From: Flavobacterium sp.
GTDB taxonomy: Bacteria; Bacteroidota; Bacteroidia; Flavobacteriales; Flavobacteriaceae
DNA: 40,871 nt
Direction: 5' to 3'
Assembly: GCF_025352015.1 (NCBI RefSeq)
Contig: NZ_JANXUG010000115.1
Location: forward strand, 1-40,871
Shown: in pieces, positions 16,954 through 25,610 of the stretch
How positions within the stretch are numbered: the first letter of the stretch is position 1
Layout of the letters: each line of letters opens with the position of its first letter
Made by a program: the position numbers and the translations under genes
Notes under the pieces: model-generated
Seen by the model: only the letters and a program-made list of their open reading frames with translations
What the model was told of the DNA's origin: nothing
The model's database searches: none

Positions 16954-17613
16954 ATGGCTTTAAATAAAAACGAAATCGCAAAACGCATAGCCAAAGAAGT
17001 TAAAGACGGTTATTATGTAAATTTAGGAATCGGAATTCCAACCTTGGTGGCTAACTATGTCCGCAATGATATTTCTGTGGAATTTCAAAGTGAAAACGGT
17101 GTCCTCGGAATGGGACCGTTCCCTTATGAAGGCGAAGAAGACGCGGATATTATCAATGCCGGAAAGCAAACCATTACTACTTTGCCAGGCGCAAGTTTCT
17201 TTGATTCCGCCTTTAGTTTTGGAATGATTCGTAGTCAGAAAGTTGACTTAACGATTCTTGGCGCAATGGAAGTTGCCGAAAACGGCGACATTGCCAACTG
17301 GAAAATTCCAGGAAAAATGGTTAAAGGAATGGGAGGCGCAATGGATTTAGTAGCTTCTGCAGAAAATATAATCGTAGCCATGATGCACGTCAATAAAGCT
17401 GGCGAAAGTAAAATCTTGAAAAAGTGTACGCTCCCATTAACGGGAGTTGGCTGTGTCAAAAAAGTAGTTACCGAACTAGCTGTTATGGAAATAACGCCAA
17501 AAGGTTTCAAATTATTAGAACGTGCACCCGGCGTCTCTGTAGAACACATTATCGCATCAACCGAAGCTGATTTAATCATTGAAGGAGAAATTCCGGAGAT
17601 GGTTATCGATTAA
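16954..17613 (+). CDS. scoB: 3-oxoacid CoA-transferase subunit B
   Basis: 219 residues. The catalytic Glu that forms the CoA thioester is E47 in FQSENGVLGMGP, the SENG motif of the beta subunit; the N-terminal YYVNLGIGIPTLV and the C-terminal APGVSVEHIIASTEADL blocks also fit. It completes the enzyme begun by scoA. The 3' end overlaps by 11 bases the end of the convergent small gene on the other strand, so readthrough would be antisense to it. Confidence 0.95.
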   Translation: MALNKNEIAKRIAKEVKDGYYVNLGIGIPTLVANYVRNDISVEFQSENGVLGMGPFPYEGEEDADIINAGKQTITTLPGASFFDSAFSFGMIRSQKVDLTILGAMEVAENGDIANWKIPGKMVKGMGGAMDLVASAENIIVAMMHVNKAGESKILKKCTLPLTGVGCVKKVVTELAVMEITPKGFKLLERAPGVSVEHIIASTEADLIIEGEIPEMVID

Positions 17614-17992
17614 GATACTCCAATAAAACCTCTGAAGCATTGCCAAAAGTATTCCCTTTTTCAGTGATGCTGACCGCTCGTTTTTTATTTAGTTTATACT
17701 TCAAATCAAATTCAGTGGTGAACAATATTGCCGACATAAATGGATTATTGATATAGGCACCCAACTTATCACGAGCTGCATCGATAGTATGAATTTCGAT
17801 TACTTCTTCCTGCTGGAATTTGTATTTAAGTTCCAATTTTAATTCACCTTCTTCTAAAATCGGACGAACATATATATTCATCAAATCAGTGTTTCCAATG
17901 GTTTTTGCCAAGGTTAGTTTAGCAAAAGTTCCATCGGCTAAACTCGCTTTGACATTGTTGTAAAAATCGGTGAAGGTTTCGTTAAACGACAT
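17603..17992 (-). CDS. Conserved-looking hypothetical protein
   Basis: 129 residues, soluble, mixed alpha/beta, no signal peptide and no motif I recognise. It begins MSFNETFTDFYNNVKASL and ends with NTFGNASEVLLEYLNR. Codon use and spacing (10 bases after the next upstream gene on the same strand) suggest a real gene in a minus-strand operon with the small membrane protein and the SpmA/SpmB-type protein. Function unknown. Confidence 0.6.
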   Translation of the reverse strand: MSFNETFTDFYNNVKASLADGTFAKLTLAKTIGNTDLMNIYVRPILEEGELKLELKYKFQQEEVIEIHTIDAARDKLGAYINNPFMSAILFTTEFDLKYKLNKKRAVSITEKGNTFGNASEVLLEYLNR

Positions 17993-18002
17993 TGAATAAT
18001 TA

Positions 18003-18203
18003 TTAAAATTTAAAAAATAAAAGAATTCCTAAAATTATTAGTCCCAATGAAACGTATCCAATTCGCTTGGTACCATTTTGCTCTAAAATTTCTGAAAAAG
18101 GAATTTTGAATCTAAAGTAAATCCATTTTAAAAATGCTCCAAAATATCTTGGAACAAATTCGATTACTACTTCTATTACCAATTCTATTCCTTCACTTGC
18201 CAT
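18003..18203 (-). CDS. Small membrane protein of unknown function
   Basis: 66 residues. An amphipathic first half (MASEGIELVIEVVIEFVPRY) precedes a basic aromatic stretch (FLKWIYFRFK) and a C-terminal membrane helix (VSLGLIILGILLFFKF, about 51-66). It lies 9 bases after the SpmA/SpmB-type gene and 10 bases before the hypothetical gene, all on the minus strand. I recognise no family. It is likely expressed because of the tight packing and an ATG start. Confidence 0.6.
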   Translation of the reverse strand: MASEGIELVIEVVIEFVPRYFGAFLKWIYFRFKIPFSEILEQNGTKRIGYVSLGLIILGILLFFKF

Positions 18204-18212
18204 ATCTTTATA

Positions 18213-19652
18213 TTAAAAAAACCAACTAGCTACAAAAATCGCGGTAATCACACAAACCAAATCTACCAACAGCATAGTGCCAAGCGTGTATCTCGTATTC
18301 TTCACATTAATGCTTCCAAAGTAAACCGCAATTACATAAAAGGTCGTCTCGGCACTGCATTGGAAAATACAACTCAATCTTCCGGAGAAAGAATCCGGTC
18401 CAAAAGTCCGCATAGAATCTATCATAAAACCTCGTGAACCACCGGAGCTAAAAGGTCTTAACATTGCAACCGGTAACGAATCAGTAACTTGTTTGCTTAC
18501 GCCAATATGGGAGAACACAAATGAAATTCCGTTGCTTATAATCTCGAACAAACCACTGTTTCTAAAAAAGGAAATCGCCACCAACATTCCCAACACGTAA
18601 GGAAATATTTTGACTCCGGTTTGCAAACCATTGTTGGCACCCGTCACAAAAGTATCAAAAATAGTCGTGTCTTTATCCACAAATTTTTTCTCGTGAATGA
18701 ATGAGAATACCAATGTAAATCCAATTATCGCAATAAGCATCAAACCCGAAAGATTAGAGGTAAAGGCATTTTTACCTATTAAATCAAGTGTGTTTACATA
18801 AAACAATAATCCCACAATAGCGGCTATTATAGTGATCAATGCAACAACTAAAGAAGCACTTTTAAAATTTATTTTTTGTCGGATTCCAACAATTAAAAAT
18901 GCTGCTATGGTTCCAATAAATGATGTAATAATACAAGGCAACATCACATCGGCAGGATTACTGGCATTTTCGGCAGCACGGTATCCAATAATTGATGTTG
19001 GAATCAATGTTAAACCCGCAGCATGGAGGCACAAAAACATAATTTGCGCATCACTAGCTTTGTCTTTCTCGGGATTTAACTCTTGTAAACTCTGCATCGC
19101 TTTAAGACCAAATGGAGTTGCAGCAGAATCTAATCCTAGAAAATTAGCAGCAAAATTCAGGGTCATATATGAGATTGATTCATGATTTTTGGGAATCGAT
19201 GGGAAGATTTTAGAAAAAACGGGACTTAATTTTTTGGCTAATTTTTCTGATGCACCAGAGTCGATTAGCAGTTGCATTAATCCACAGAAAAAAGCCAAGT
19301 AAGCAATCAAAGGAATGATCAAATCCAGTAAGCTATTTTTACAAGTGGGCAACAATCCATCCGATTTTTGAACTCCAGAATATATCTTTACCGTTTTTGC
19401 TTTATAGACATAAGTAGTGTCTGTATTGAGCGTATCCTTGTTGATAATGATAGTTTGTTTTGGTGCTTTTTTTATGCTGTCTTGAACAAACTTTGGCAGT
19501 TGCTCTATATATTTTTCTGAAATTAAAATAGGATCATCTTTTTTTCCGTTCAAAACAGAATCAATTGTATAGCTGTTTCCAATACACAGACTATAAACCA
19601 CAAAAGCTATAGAAGAAACAAAAATAGCTAACCAAAATCTACTTAAAACCAT
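18213..19652 (-). CDS. Fused SpmA/SpmB-type nucleoside-recognition (Gate) membrane protein
   Basis: 479 residues from MVLSRFWLAIF. A first helix is followed by a periplasmic-looking insert with KDDPILISEKYIEQ, then two multi-helix halves, each with a Gate-type core: LNFAANFLGLDSAATPFGLKAMQ in the first and LRPFSSGGSRGFMID plus FQCSAETTFYVIAVYFG in the second. These correspond to SpmA and SpmB, separate proteins in Bacillus and joined in many Bacteroidota. The role outside sporulating bacteria is unknown; a transport function is possible. The start was set at 19652, not at an ATG 7 codons upstream, because TATATTTA, a possible -7 box, lies between them. It is first in a three-gene minus-strand group. 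Confidence 0.85.
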   Translation of the reverse strand: MVLSRFWLAIFVSSIAFVVYSLCIGNSYTIDSVLNGKKDDPILISEKYIEQLPKFVQDSIKKAPKQTIIINKDTLNTDTTYVYKAKTVKIYSGVQKSDGLLPTCKNSLLDLIIPLIAYLAFFCGLMQLLIDSGASEKLAKKLSPVFSKIFPSIPKNHESISYMTLNFAANFLGLDSAATPFGLKAMQSLQELNPEKDKASDAQIMFLCLHAAGLTLIPTSIIGYRAAENASNPADVMLPCIITSFIGTIAAFLIVGIRQKINFKSASLVVALITIIAAIVGLLFYVNTLDLIGKNAFTSNLSGLMLIAIIGFTLVFSFIHEKKFVDKDTTIFDTFVTGANNGLQTGVKIFPYVLGMLVAISFFRNSGLFEIISNGISFVFSHIGVSKQVTDSLPVAMLRPFSSGGSRGFMIDSMRTFGPDSFSGRLSCIFQCSAETTFYVIAVYFGSINVKNTRYTLGTMLLVDLVCVITAIFVASWFF

Positions 19653-19792
19653 TTTTTTTGGTAAATATACCATTTATCAAATTTCAATAAAAAAATTCAA
19701 TTAATTTTTATTCATTACAGCTTTTAAGTGGTAATCATATAAAAAATTTAGTAAATTATGTTAATTAAATTCACAAACTAATAAACGATTTA

Positions 19793-19800
19793 TATATTTG
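19793..19800 (+). promoter_or_regulatory. Candidate -7 box (TATATTTG) of the secreted protease gene
   Basis: TAtaTTTG, a full consensus match, 35 bases before the ATG at 19836. There is no TTG at normal spacing upstream. Confidence 0.5.
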
Positions 19801-19835
19801 CTAGCTTATTTACCTCAAATACCCATTATAATATT

Positions 19836-22781
19836 ATGAAAATGAAACACTTGTTACTGCTTATTATTCTTTTTGTTGCGAATCCATTTTTTGCACAAAC
19901 AAAGGAAGATATTAAAAAAATTACAGCAAATTATAATATGTCTTTGCTGAAAGAAAAAGAGATTTATTACCGAAAAAAAGCTGAAGAAGAAAAAGAAAAA
20001 GCCGTTGCAACTGCCCTAGTAAAAGGTTGGCCAATTCTAACCACGAAGGAAGACGGAAGTATTACTGAATTAATGAAACTTTCGCCAGAAGGATTGCCAA
20101 TATATTACACAACCGAAAATGTAAATGCGGCAAAGTCAACTAGAACAAATTTCTTAAATACTGGAGGTGCGCTGGGCTTAAACCTAAATGGTCAAGGAAT
20201 GACTGTAAGAGAATGGGACGGCGGAAATGTTAGAACCACACACAATGCTTTTGGAGGAAGAGTTACCGTGATTGACGATCCAGCAAATACAACCACCGTT
20301 TTACATTCAACACACGTTGCCGGAACTCTTGTTGCCGGTCCATCACCAGCCTCTGTAAAAGGTATGGCATATCAAGCAAACGCAAGAACTTTTAACTGGA
20401 CAAATGATGATTCTGAAGCTATTTCAGAAGCACAACTAGGCATGCTAATTTCTAATCATTCCTATGGCGTTCCAATTACTACGAGCGGGACAACTTTACC
20501 CTCTTGGCTTATCGGTTCATACTCTTCAGATGCCCGCATTTGGGATGACGTTGCCTATAATGCTCCCTACTATTTAGCGGTAATGTCAGCGGGAAATGAT
20601 GGGCAAACTCAAGATAATCCTGATCCAATTGCTTTTGGTTTTGACAAATTAGTAGGGAATAAAACTGCGAAAAATAATTTAATCGTTGCCAGCTGTGCCG
20701 ATGTTGCCGTCGCAACTGACGGATCTACAAATCTCGCAAACATTACAATCAGTTCTTTTAGTAGTCAAGGACCAACAGATGATTTACGAGTAAAACCAGA
20801 TATTACTGGTAACGGAGAAAATTTAACCTCAACCAGCAATGCTTCAAACACTGCAACTGCGGTTTTATCTGGTACCTCTATGGCTTCTCCCAACGTGGCT
20901 GGAACTTTAATTTTACTGCAGCAACACTATAAAAATTTGACTAACAGTTTTATGCGAGCTGCCACACTTAAAGGGTTAGCATGTCATACCGCCGATGACG
21001 CAGGAAATGTTGGTCCGGATGCTGTTTTTGGATGGGGTTTATTAAATGCAAAAAAAGCAGCGGAAACATTAACAAATAATGGATTAACCTCATGGGTTTC
21101 CGAAGAAAATTTAGATAACAATCAAACGTTTACGATGTCGGTCAATTCCAATGGAGCAACTCCATTAATGGCATCTATCACTTGGACAGATTTGCCCGGG
21201 CAATCAAACAATGGCAATTTACCTGCCAATGATAGTACTCCAGCATTGGTTAACGATTTAGACATTAGAATCACAAAAAATACGACTACATATTTTCCAT
21301 GGAAATTAACCAATGATCCAAATAGCGATGCAATAAGAACTGGAGATAATAATGTAGATAATGTAGAACAGGTTAAAATAGACACACCACTTGCAGGAAT
21401 ATATACTATTACCGTAACACATAAAGGAACTCTTGTAACAGGACGTCAAAAATATTCATTAATAATTACGGGGATAAATTCTGCTTTTGCTATTAATTCT
21501 ACTTCTGATAATTTAACAGTGTGCGCAAACCAAAATGCTGTATACACTTTTAATTACAAACAAACTGGCACGGGAACAACAACATTTTCTGCTTTGAGTA
21601 TTCCTACGGGGGCAACAGCAACATTTTCTCCTGCAACTATGAGTGCTAATGGTGTAGTTACAATGACAATTTCTGGTTTAACCAATGTGGATCCAAATGA
21701 ATATTTTGTAGGAATAAAAGGAACAAGCGCTACAGATTCAGAAACGAGATACAAAACGTTGAGAATCTATAATGCCACGTTTCAGCAGGTAGCTTTACAA
21801 ACGCCTACTGATGGACAATCAGGATTATCCACTGCCGCCATTTTAAAATGGAATAGTCAAACCAACGCGCAGAGTTATACTATTCAAGTTTCAGTATCAC
21901 CAACTTTTTCTAGCTTTACAGCAAATGAAGTTGTAACGAATACTTCTTATAATCTATCTGGTTTAACACAAGCTACACGATATTATTGGAGAGTAATTCC
22001 AGCCAATAACTGCGGAAATGGTCTTGTTGCTAATGCATCTGTATATTCTTTTGTAACGGGAACATTAACTTGTGGTCAAACCTTTACAGCTACTGATTTT
22101 ACAAATGCTACTATTGCGACTTTACCTAACTCTATAGCCACTGTACCCTTAACGATAACTGGTGGTTACACCATTGGAAGTATGAAAGTAAATATGAATA
22201 TTACCCATACTTGGATAGGCGACATCACGGTTTCGCTTATTGGTCCAGCTTCTATTGGAAGTCCAATTGTAACCTTATTAGACATTCCTTGTGGAAATAA
22301 TAAAGATATCAATTGTACTATGGATGATAATGGCGGAGTACCAGCCTGCAGCGGAATCCCAGCTATAACTGGATTGATTGCGCCAGTTGACAGCCTTAGT
22401 TCTTTAAATACTTTACCAGCTGATGGTGATTGGATTTTAAAAGTTTTAGACCATAATGATCAAGATGGTGGCGTTATTAATAGCTTTAGTATCAATTTAT
22501 GTCGCGTTGAAAATGCATTATCGGTTGCAACAAATCCTATTATGAGTAGCAGTGTTTATCCAAACCCAACAAAAGGGATAGTGAATGTTGCCATTCCATC
22601 TTTATCTGATACTGCGACTATAAAATTATTTGATATTCAAGGACGACAAATTCTTTCAAAAGACACAAACCAAGTGTATACGAGTTTCGGGATTGAAAAC
22701 CTTCAAGATGGTATTTATTTGGTTACTATAGAAAATAATCAAGCGTCGGTTACAAAAAAGATAATATTAAGAAGAAACTAA
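19836..22781 (+). CDS. Secreted S8 subtilisin-like protease with FN3-like, P-domain and T9SS sorting domain
   Basis: 981 residues. A signal peptide ends near FFAQ (about 21). A propeptide-like region to about 110 precedes the S8 catalytic domain with D128 (REWDGG), H160 (HSTHVAG) and S348 (GTSMASPN). After it come a beta-rich region (about 440-545), an Ig-like segment, a fibronectin-III-like domain (about 645-740, with ATRYYWRVIPANNCGNG) and a proprotein-convertase P-domain (about 745-887, with THTWIGDITVSLIGP). The tail (about 900-981) is a type A T9SS sorting domain: VYPNPTKGIVNV, LFDIQGRQ and a basic end. The protein should cross the outer membrane by type IX secretion and be attached or released. 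Single gene between its own -7 box and a terminator. Confidence 0.93.
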   Translation: MKMKHLLLLIILFVANPFFAQTKEDIKKITANYNMSLLKEKEIYYRKKAEEEKEKAVATALVKGWPILTTKEDGSITELMKLSPEGLPIYYTTENVNAAKSTRTNFLNTGGALGLNLNGQGMTVREWDGGNVRTTHNAFGGRVTVIDDPANTTTVLHSTHVAGTLVAGPSPASVKGMAYQANARTFNWTNDDSEAISEAQLGMLISNHSYGVPITTSGTTLPSWLIGSYSSDARIWDDVAYNAPYYLAVMSAGNDGQTQDNPDPIAFGFDKLVGNKTAKNNLIVASCADVAVATDGSTNLANITISSFSSQGPTDDLRVKPDITGNGENLTSTSNASNTATAVLSGTSMASPNVAGTLILLQQHYKNLTNSFMRAATLKGLACHTADDAGNVGPDAVFGWGLLNAKKAAETLTNNGLTSWVSEENLDNNQTFTMSVNSNGATPLMASITWTDLPGQSNNGNLPANDSTPALVNDLDIRITKNTTTYFPWKLTNDPNSDAIRTGDNNVDNVEQVKIDTPLAGIYTITVTHKGTLVTGRQKYSLIITGINSAFAINSTSDNLTVCANQNAVYTFNYKQTGTGTTTFSALSIPTGATATFSPATMSANGVVTMTISGLTNVDPNEYFVGIKGTSATDSETRYKTLRIYNATFQQVALQTPTDGQSGLSTAAILKWNSQTNAQSYTIQVSVSPTFSSFTANEVVTNTSYNLSGLTQATRYYWRVIPANNCGNGLVANASVYSFVTGTLTCGQTFTATDFTNATIATLPNSIATVPLTITGGYTIGSMKVNMNITHTWIGDITVSLIGPASIGSPIVTLLDIPCGNNKDINCTMDDNGGVPACSGIPAITGLIAPVDSLSSLNTLPADGDWILKVLDHNDQDGGVINSFSINLCRVENALSVATNPIMSSSVYPNPTKGIVNVAIPSLSDTATIKLFDIQGRQILSKDTNQVYTSFGIENLQDGIYLVTIENNQASVTKKIILRRN

Positions 22782-22795
22782 AAAATAAAAAGTGT

Positions 22796-22829
22796 AAAAA
22801 AGGCTTCCGTGTTTTGGAGGCCTTTTTTT
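22796..22829. terminator. Bidirectional rho-independent terminator
   Basis: AAAAAAGGCTTCC and GGAGGCCTTTTTT form a stem (one G-T pair or mismatch) around a loop of GTGTTTT, with a T-run of seven. It serves the protease gene and, from the other side, the convergent exonuclease gene, whose stop codon lies within it. Confidence 0.88.
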
Positions 22830-23541
22830 ATACATGAATAATTTCGTCCTCAATCAATAAATCTTCCCTTCGTAATCGAAGGAAAATTTGTGCCACGGCA
22901 ATCACATCTTTTTCACAATAAGTAACTATGCGGTCAATATCTTTTTCTACATAAAAAACATGAGCTACTTGACTGCCGTCAATATCACCTTTGGGTGATG
23001 GAATGTCTAATATTTTGGTCAATAATTTTAAGGAAGTAAAATGTTTATAATCGCCAAATTTCCACAATTCTAAAGTGTCTAAGTGCGGAATTTCCCAAGG
23101 CTTTTTGCCAAATAAATTCAACTTATTAGGAATGGCAATTTGATTAATAACCATTCTTCGAGCTATAAAAGGGAAATCAAATTCTTTTGCATTATGCCCG
23201 CACAAAATATGTTGCACTTGGTTGAAATGATTGTCGAGCAAGTTGGAAAAATCTTTTAAAATCTTTTTTTCATCACCAAAAAAAGAGGTTGTTCTAAAAT
23301 TTCTAATGTCGCCTTTGTTAACAAAATAGCCTACAGAAATACAAACAATTTTACCAAACTCGGCCCATATTCCTGCGCGTTCATAAAAATCTTGTGGAGT
23401 GAATTCATCGCGTCTTTGGTATTGGGTTTTTTGCTCCCAAAGTGCTTTCATATCTTGGTCTAAACTATCGAAGTTTTGTTCTTCGGGAACTGTTTCTATA
23501 TCAAGAAAAAGAATGTTATTGAGGTTTAGTTTTTCAATCAT
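22828..23541 (-). CDS. Predicted 3'-5' exonuclease, DEDDy (PolB-like) family
   Basis: 237 residues from MIEKLNLNNILFLDIETVPEE. The exonuclease motifs are D14 and E16 (FLDIETVP), D122 in CGHNAKEFDFPFIARRM, and Y208xxxD212 in TYCEKDVIAV, so the full DEDDy set is present. It resembles stand-alone exonucleases related to the proofreading domain of family B polymerases; a role in DNA repair or RNA processing is likely but not specified. A longer frame begins at 23583, but the -7 box TAaaTTTG at 23555-23548 lies between the two starts and supports 23541. Confidence 0.85.
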   Translation of the reverse strand: MIEKLNLNNILFLDIETVPEEQNFDSLDQDMKALWEQKTQYQRRDEFTPQDFYERAGIWAEFGKIVCISVGYFVNKGDIRNFRTTSFFGDEKKILKDFSNLLDNHFNQVQHILCGHNAKEFDFPFIARRMVINQIAIPNKLNLFGKKPWEIPHLDTLELWKFGDYKHFTSLKLLTKILDIPSPKGDIDGSQVAHVFYVEKDIDRIVTYCEKDVIAVAQIFLRLRREDLLIEDEIIHV

Positions 23542-23547
23542 AAAACA

Positions 23548-23555
23548 CAAATTTA
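23548..23555 (-). promoter_or_regulatory. Candidate -7 box (TAAATTTG) of the exonuclease gene
   Basis: Exact TAnnTTTG on the minus strand, 6 bases before the ATG at 23541. The -33 element is not convincing. Confidence 0.4.
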
Positions 23556-23670
23556 ACAAATTTTCACAAATTCGTTTTGTCAAAATTTTTTGTTAGTGAT
23601 TAAAAATAGTTATTTATTTTTCATTAAAATAAATTATTTCTGAAAAACAGTGAAATCTATCTTGAAATAA

Positions 23671-24141
23671 TTAAAATAAACATTGTTGATTTGTTGGATT
23701 TTCATGCTCCAACAACCATTTTTTGAGCCACAAACCTCCCGCATATCCTGTAAGTGAACCATCAATTCCTATTACGCGATGACAGGGAATCACAATCCAA
23801 AGTGGATTTTTCCCATTGGCGGAAGCCACAGCACGAATGGCTTTTACATCGCCTATCCTTTTAGATAATTCAAGATAAGAAATGGTTTTTCCAAACGGAA
23901 TATTCAATAATTCTTGCCACACTTTTTGTTGAAAATCGGTTCCTTTAGGATTTATTTTAAAATCAAAATCATTCCGCTTCCCTGCAAAATAGTCATTTAA
24001 TTGTGCAGTTGCTTCTTGCAGGATTTTGGGAATAGCAAGTGTAATTTCTCCTGCATCTAAAATTGAAATTATAGCAATACCATTCTCATCGCCAACAATT
24101 TTGGTCACGCCGAGTGGAGTTTGGATGAAAACAGTTTCCAT
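23671..24141 (-). CDS. ogt: Methylated-DNA--[protein]-cysteine S-methyltransferase
   Basis: 156 residues from METVFIQTPLG. The active-site run IPCHRVIG (acceptor C120), the helix-turn-helix region with FGKTISYLELSKRIG, and the arginine finger in IRAVASANGKNPL are all present. It repairs O6-alkylguanine by a one-time transfer of the alkyl group to C120. The frame extends 19 codons upstream, but that part overlaps the preceding cytochrome gene; the ATG at 24141 leaves 19 bases between them. It is the last gene of the hemB-cytochrome-ogt stretch. Confidence 0.93.
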   Translation of the reverse strand: METVFIQTPLGVTKIVGDENGIAIISILDAGEITLAIPKILQEATAQLNDYFAGKRNDFDFKINPKGTDFQQKVWQELLNIPFGKTISYLELSKRIGDVKAIRAVASANGKNPLWIVIPCHRVIGIDGSLTGYAGGLWLKKWLLEHENPTNQQCLF

Positions 24142-24160
24142 TTGATACAGGTTATCAAGA

Positions 24161-24526
24161 TTATTTTGAAAAGCTGTAAATATAGTTTTCCAAAGCATTT
24201 AATTCCTCATCGCTCATGCTTTTGGTAATAGCAAAATTGGCTTTCATAATTTCATATTGAGATGGGTCAACTATAGGTTCGCTTTCTTCTTTAAGAAATA
24301 AAACAATACTTTGATTTTTTGCTTTATATATTTTAGCGATTTTAGCTAGACTCGGTCCAATAGTTTTTTGTTTTGCTTGATGACAAGCAATACAATTTCC
24401 TTTGTTTTCAAATAATTCTTTACCCGAAATTTTTTCTGTAAAAGTAGGTTTTTCGGGCTGTTTTTGATTTTCATTTTTACAGGAAAGAAAAATGAAAAAC
24501 ATAATTATTGAAACAATTTTTTTCAT
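24161..24526 (-). CDS. Small c-type cytochrome lipoprotein
   Basis: 121 residues. The signal ends in a lipobox FIFLSC (C16), so it should be membrane-anchored in the periplasm. One haem-attachment site, CIACH (C45, C48, H49), follows GKELFENKGN; a likely axial Met lies in KSMSDEELNALENYIYS, as in class I cytochromes c. It is 3 bases downstream of hemB, an apt place for a protein that consumes the pathway product. The electron partner is unknown. Confidence 0.9.
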   Translation of the reverse strand: MKKIVSIIMFFIFLSCKNENQKQPEKPTFTEKISGKELFENKGNCIACHQAKQKTIGPSLAKIAKIYKAKNQSIVLFLKEESEPIVDPSQYEIMKANFAITKSMSDEELNALENYIYSFSK

Positions 24527-24529
24527 TGT

Positions 24530-25519
24530 TTACGAAATTAATTTCACAACATCTTTTGCAAAATAACTAGCAATAATATCGGCACCAGCACGTTTAATAG
24601 CCGTTACTTGCTCTAGCATCACTGCGTCATGATCAATCCAACCTCTTTGTGCTGCTGCTTTTATCATAGCATATTCTCCAGAAACTTGATACACCGCTAC
24701 TGGAACTTCAGACATGTTTTTTATTTCCCGAACAATATCGAGGTACGCAATGCCTGGTTTTACCATAACAATATCAGCACCTTCCTCTATATCCATTCTG
24801 GTTTCTCGGAGTGCTTCCAACCGATTATGGTAATCCATTTGATAGGTTTTTTTGTCTTTTGGGATGTTTTGCAAATCTACTGGTGCCGAATCTAATGCAT
24901 CTCGAAAAGGGCCATAATGTGCAGATGCATACTTGGCAGAATACGCCAATATTCCTGTATTTATAAAACCTTCATCCTCTAATACCTCCCGAATTTCAAG
25001 AATTCTACCATCCATCATATCGCTGGGAGCAACAATATCTGCGCCAGCTTTTGCATGAGAAACACTCATTTCTGCCAAAAATAAAGCGGTGTCATCATTT
25101 ACAATTTGTCCGTTTTCGATAATTCCGTCATGACCATAAATCGAATACGGATCGAGTGCCACATCGGTCATGACTATCATTTCTGGACAAACATTTTTTA
25201 CGGTTTTAATGGCTCGTTGCATCAATCCATTCGGATTTAAAGCTTCTGTTCCTTTATTATCTTTTAAATTATCGGGGACTTTTACAAATAGTAAAACCGA
25301 TTTTAATCCCAATTTCCAGAGTTCTTTGACCTCTTTTTCTAAATTATCCAAACTCAATCGGAAATAATTAGGCATCGACGGAATTTCTTCTCTCACTCCT
25401 TTACTTTCAACTACAAACAATGGTACAATAAAATCGTGCGGTGAAAGAATAGTTTCACGAACCAAACTTCTTATAGATTCATTGGTTCTTAAACGGCGGT
25501 TTCTTCTTAATGGGAACAT
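24530..25519 (-). CDS. hemB: Delta-aminolevulinic acid dehydratase (porphobilinogen synthase)
   Basis: 329 residues, complete. It joins two 5-aminolevulinate molecules to porphobilinogen. The Schiff-base lysines are K196 (AYSAKYASAHYGPFRDA) and K254 (VMVKPGIAYLDI). The metal loop reads TDVALDPYSIYGHDG, with D119, D123 and D131 where zinc enzymes have Cys, so this is the Asp-rich type that relies on Mg(II) and not on catalytic zinc. It follows hemF on the minus strand after 91 bases. Confidence 0.96.
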   Translation of the reverse strand: MFPLRRNRRLRTNESIRSLVRETILSPHDFIVPLFVVESKGVREEIPSMPNYFRLSLDNLEKEVKELWKLGLKSVLLFVKVPDNLKDNKGTEALNPNGLMQRAIKTVKNVCPEMIVMTDVALDPYSIYGHDGIIENGQIVNDDTALFLAEMSVSHAKAGADIVAPSDMMDGRILEIREVLEDEGFINTGILAYSAKYASAHYGPFRDALDSAPVDLQNIPKDKKTYQMDYHNRLEALRETRMDIEEGADIVMVKPGIAYLDIVREIKNMSEVPVAVYQVSGEYAMIKAAAQRGWIDHDAVMLEQVTAIKRAGADIIASYFAKDVVKLIS

Positions 25520-25524
25520 ATTGA

Positions 25525-25564
25525 TTTTTGATTTAAGAGTTACGATTGCTAATTTTTGATTTAA
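25525..25564. repeat. Short direct repeat upstream of hemB
   Basis: TTTTTGATTTAA occurs at 25525-25536 and 25553-25564, 28 bases apart, in the hemF-hemB gap. It could be two copies of a binding site or simple AT-rich drift. Confidence 0.4.
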
Positions 25565-25610
25565 AAGATAATTTTGAGGTCAGGAAACTGAAATCAAAAC
25601 TCGTTAATTC

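Noticed and set aside
17235..17579. 114-codon minus-strand frame opposite scoB
   Set aside because: Fully antisense to scoB, whose active-site motif and length are correct; no independent evidence.
18832..19185. 117-codon plus-strand frame opposite the SpmA/SpmB-type gene
   Set aside because: Antisense shadow of a conserved membrane protein gene; its hydrophobic pattern mirrors the complementary strand.
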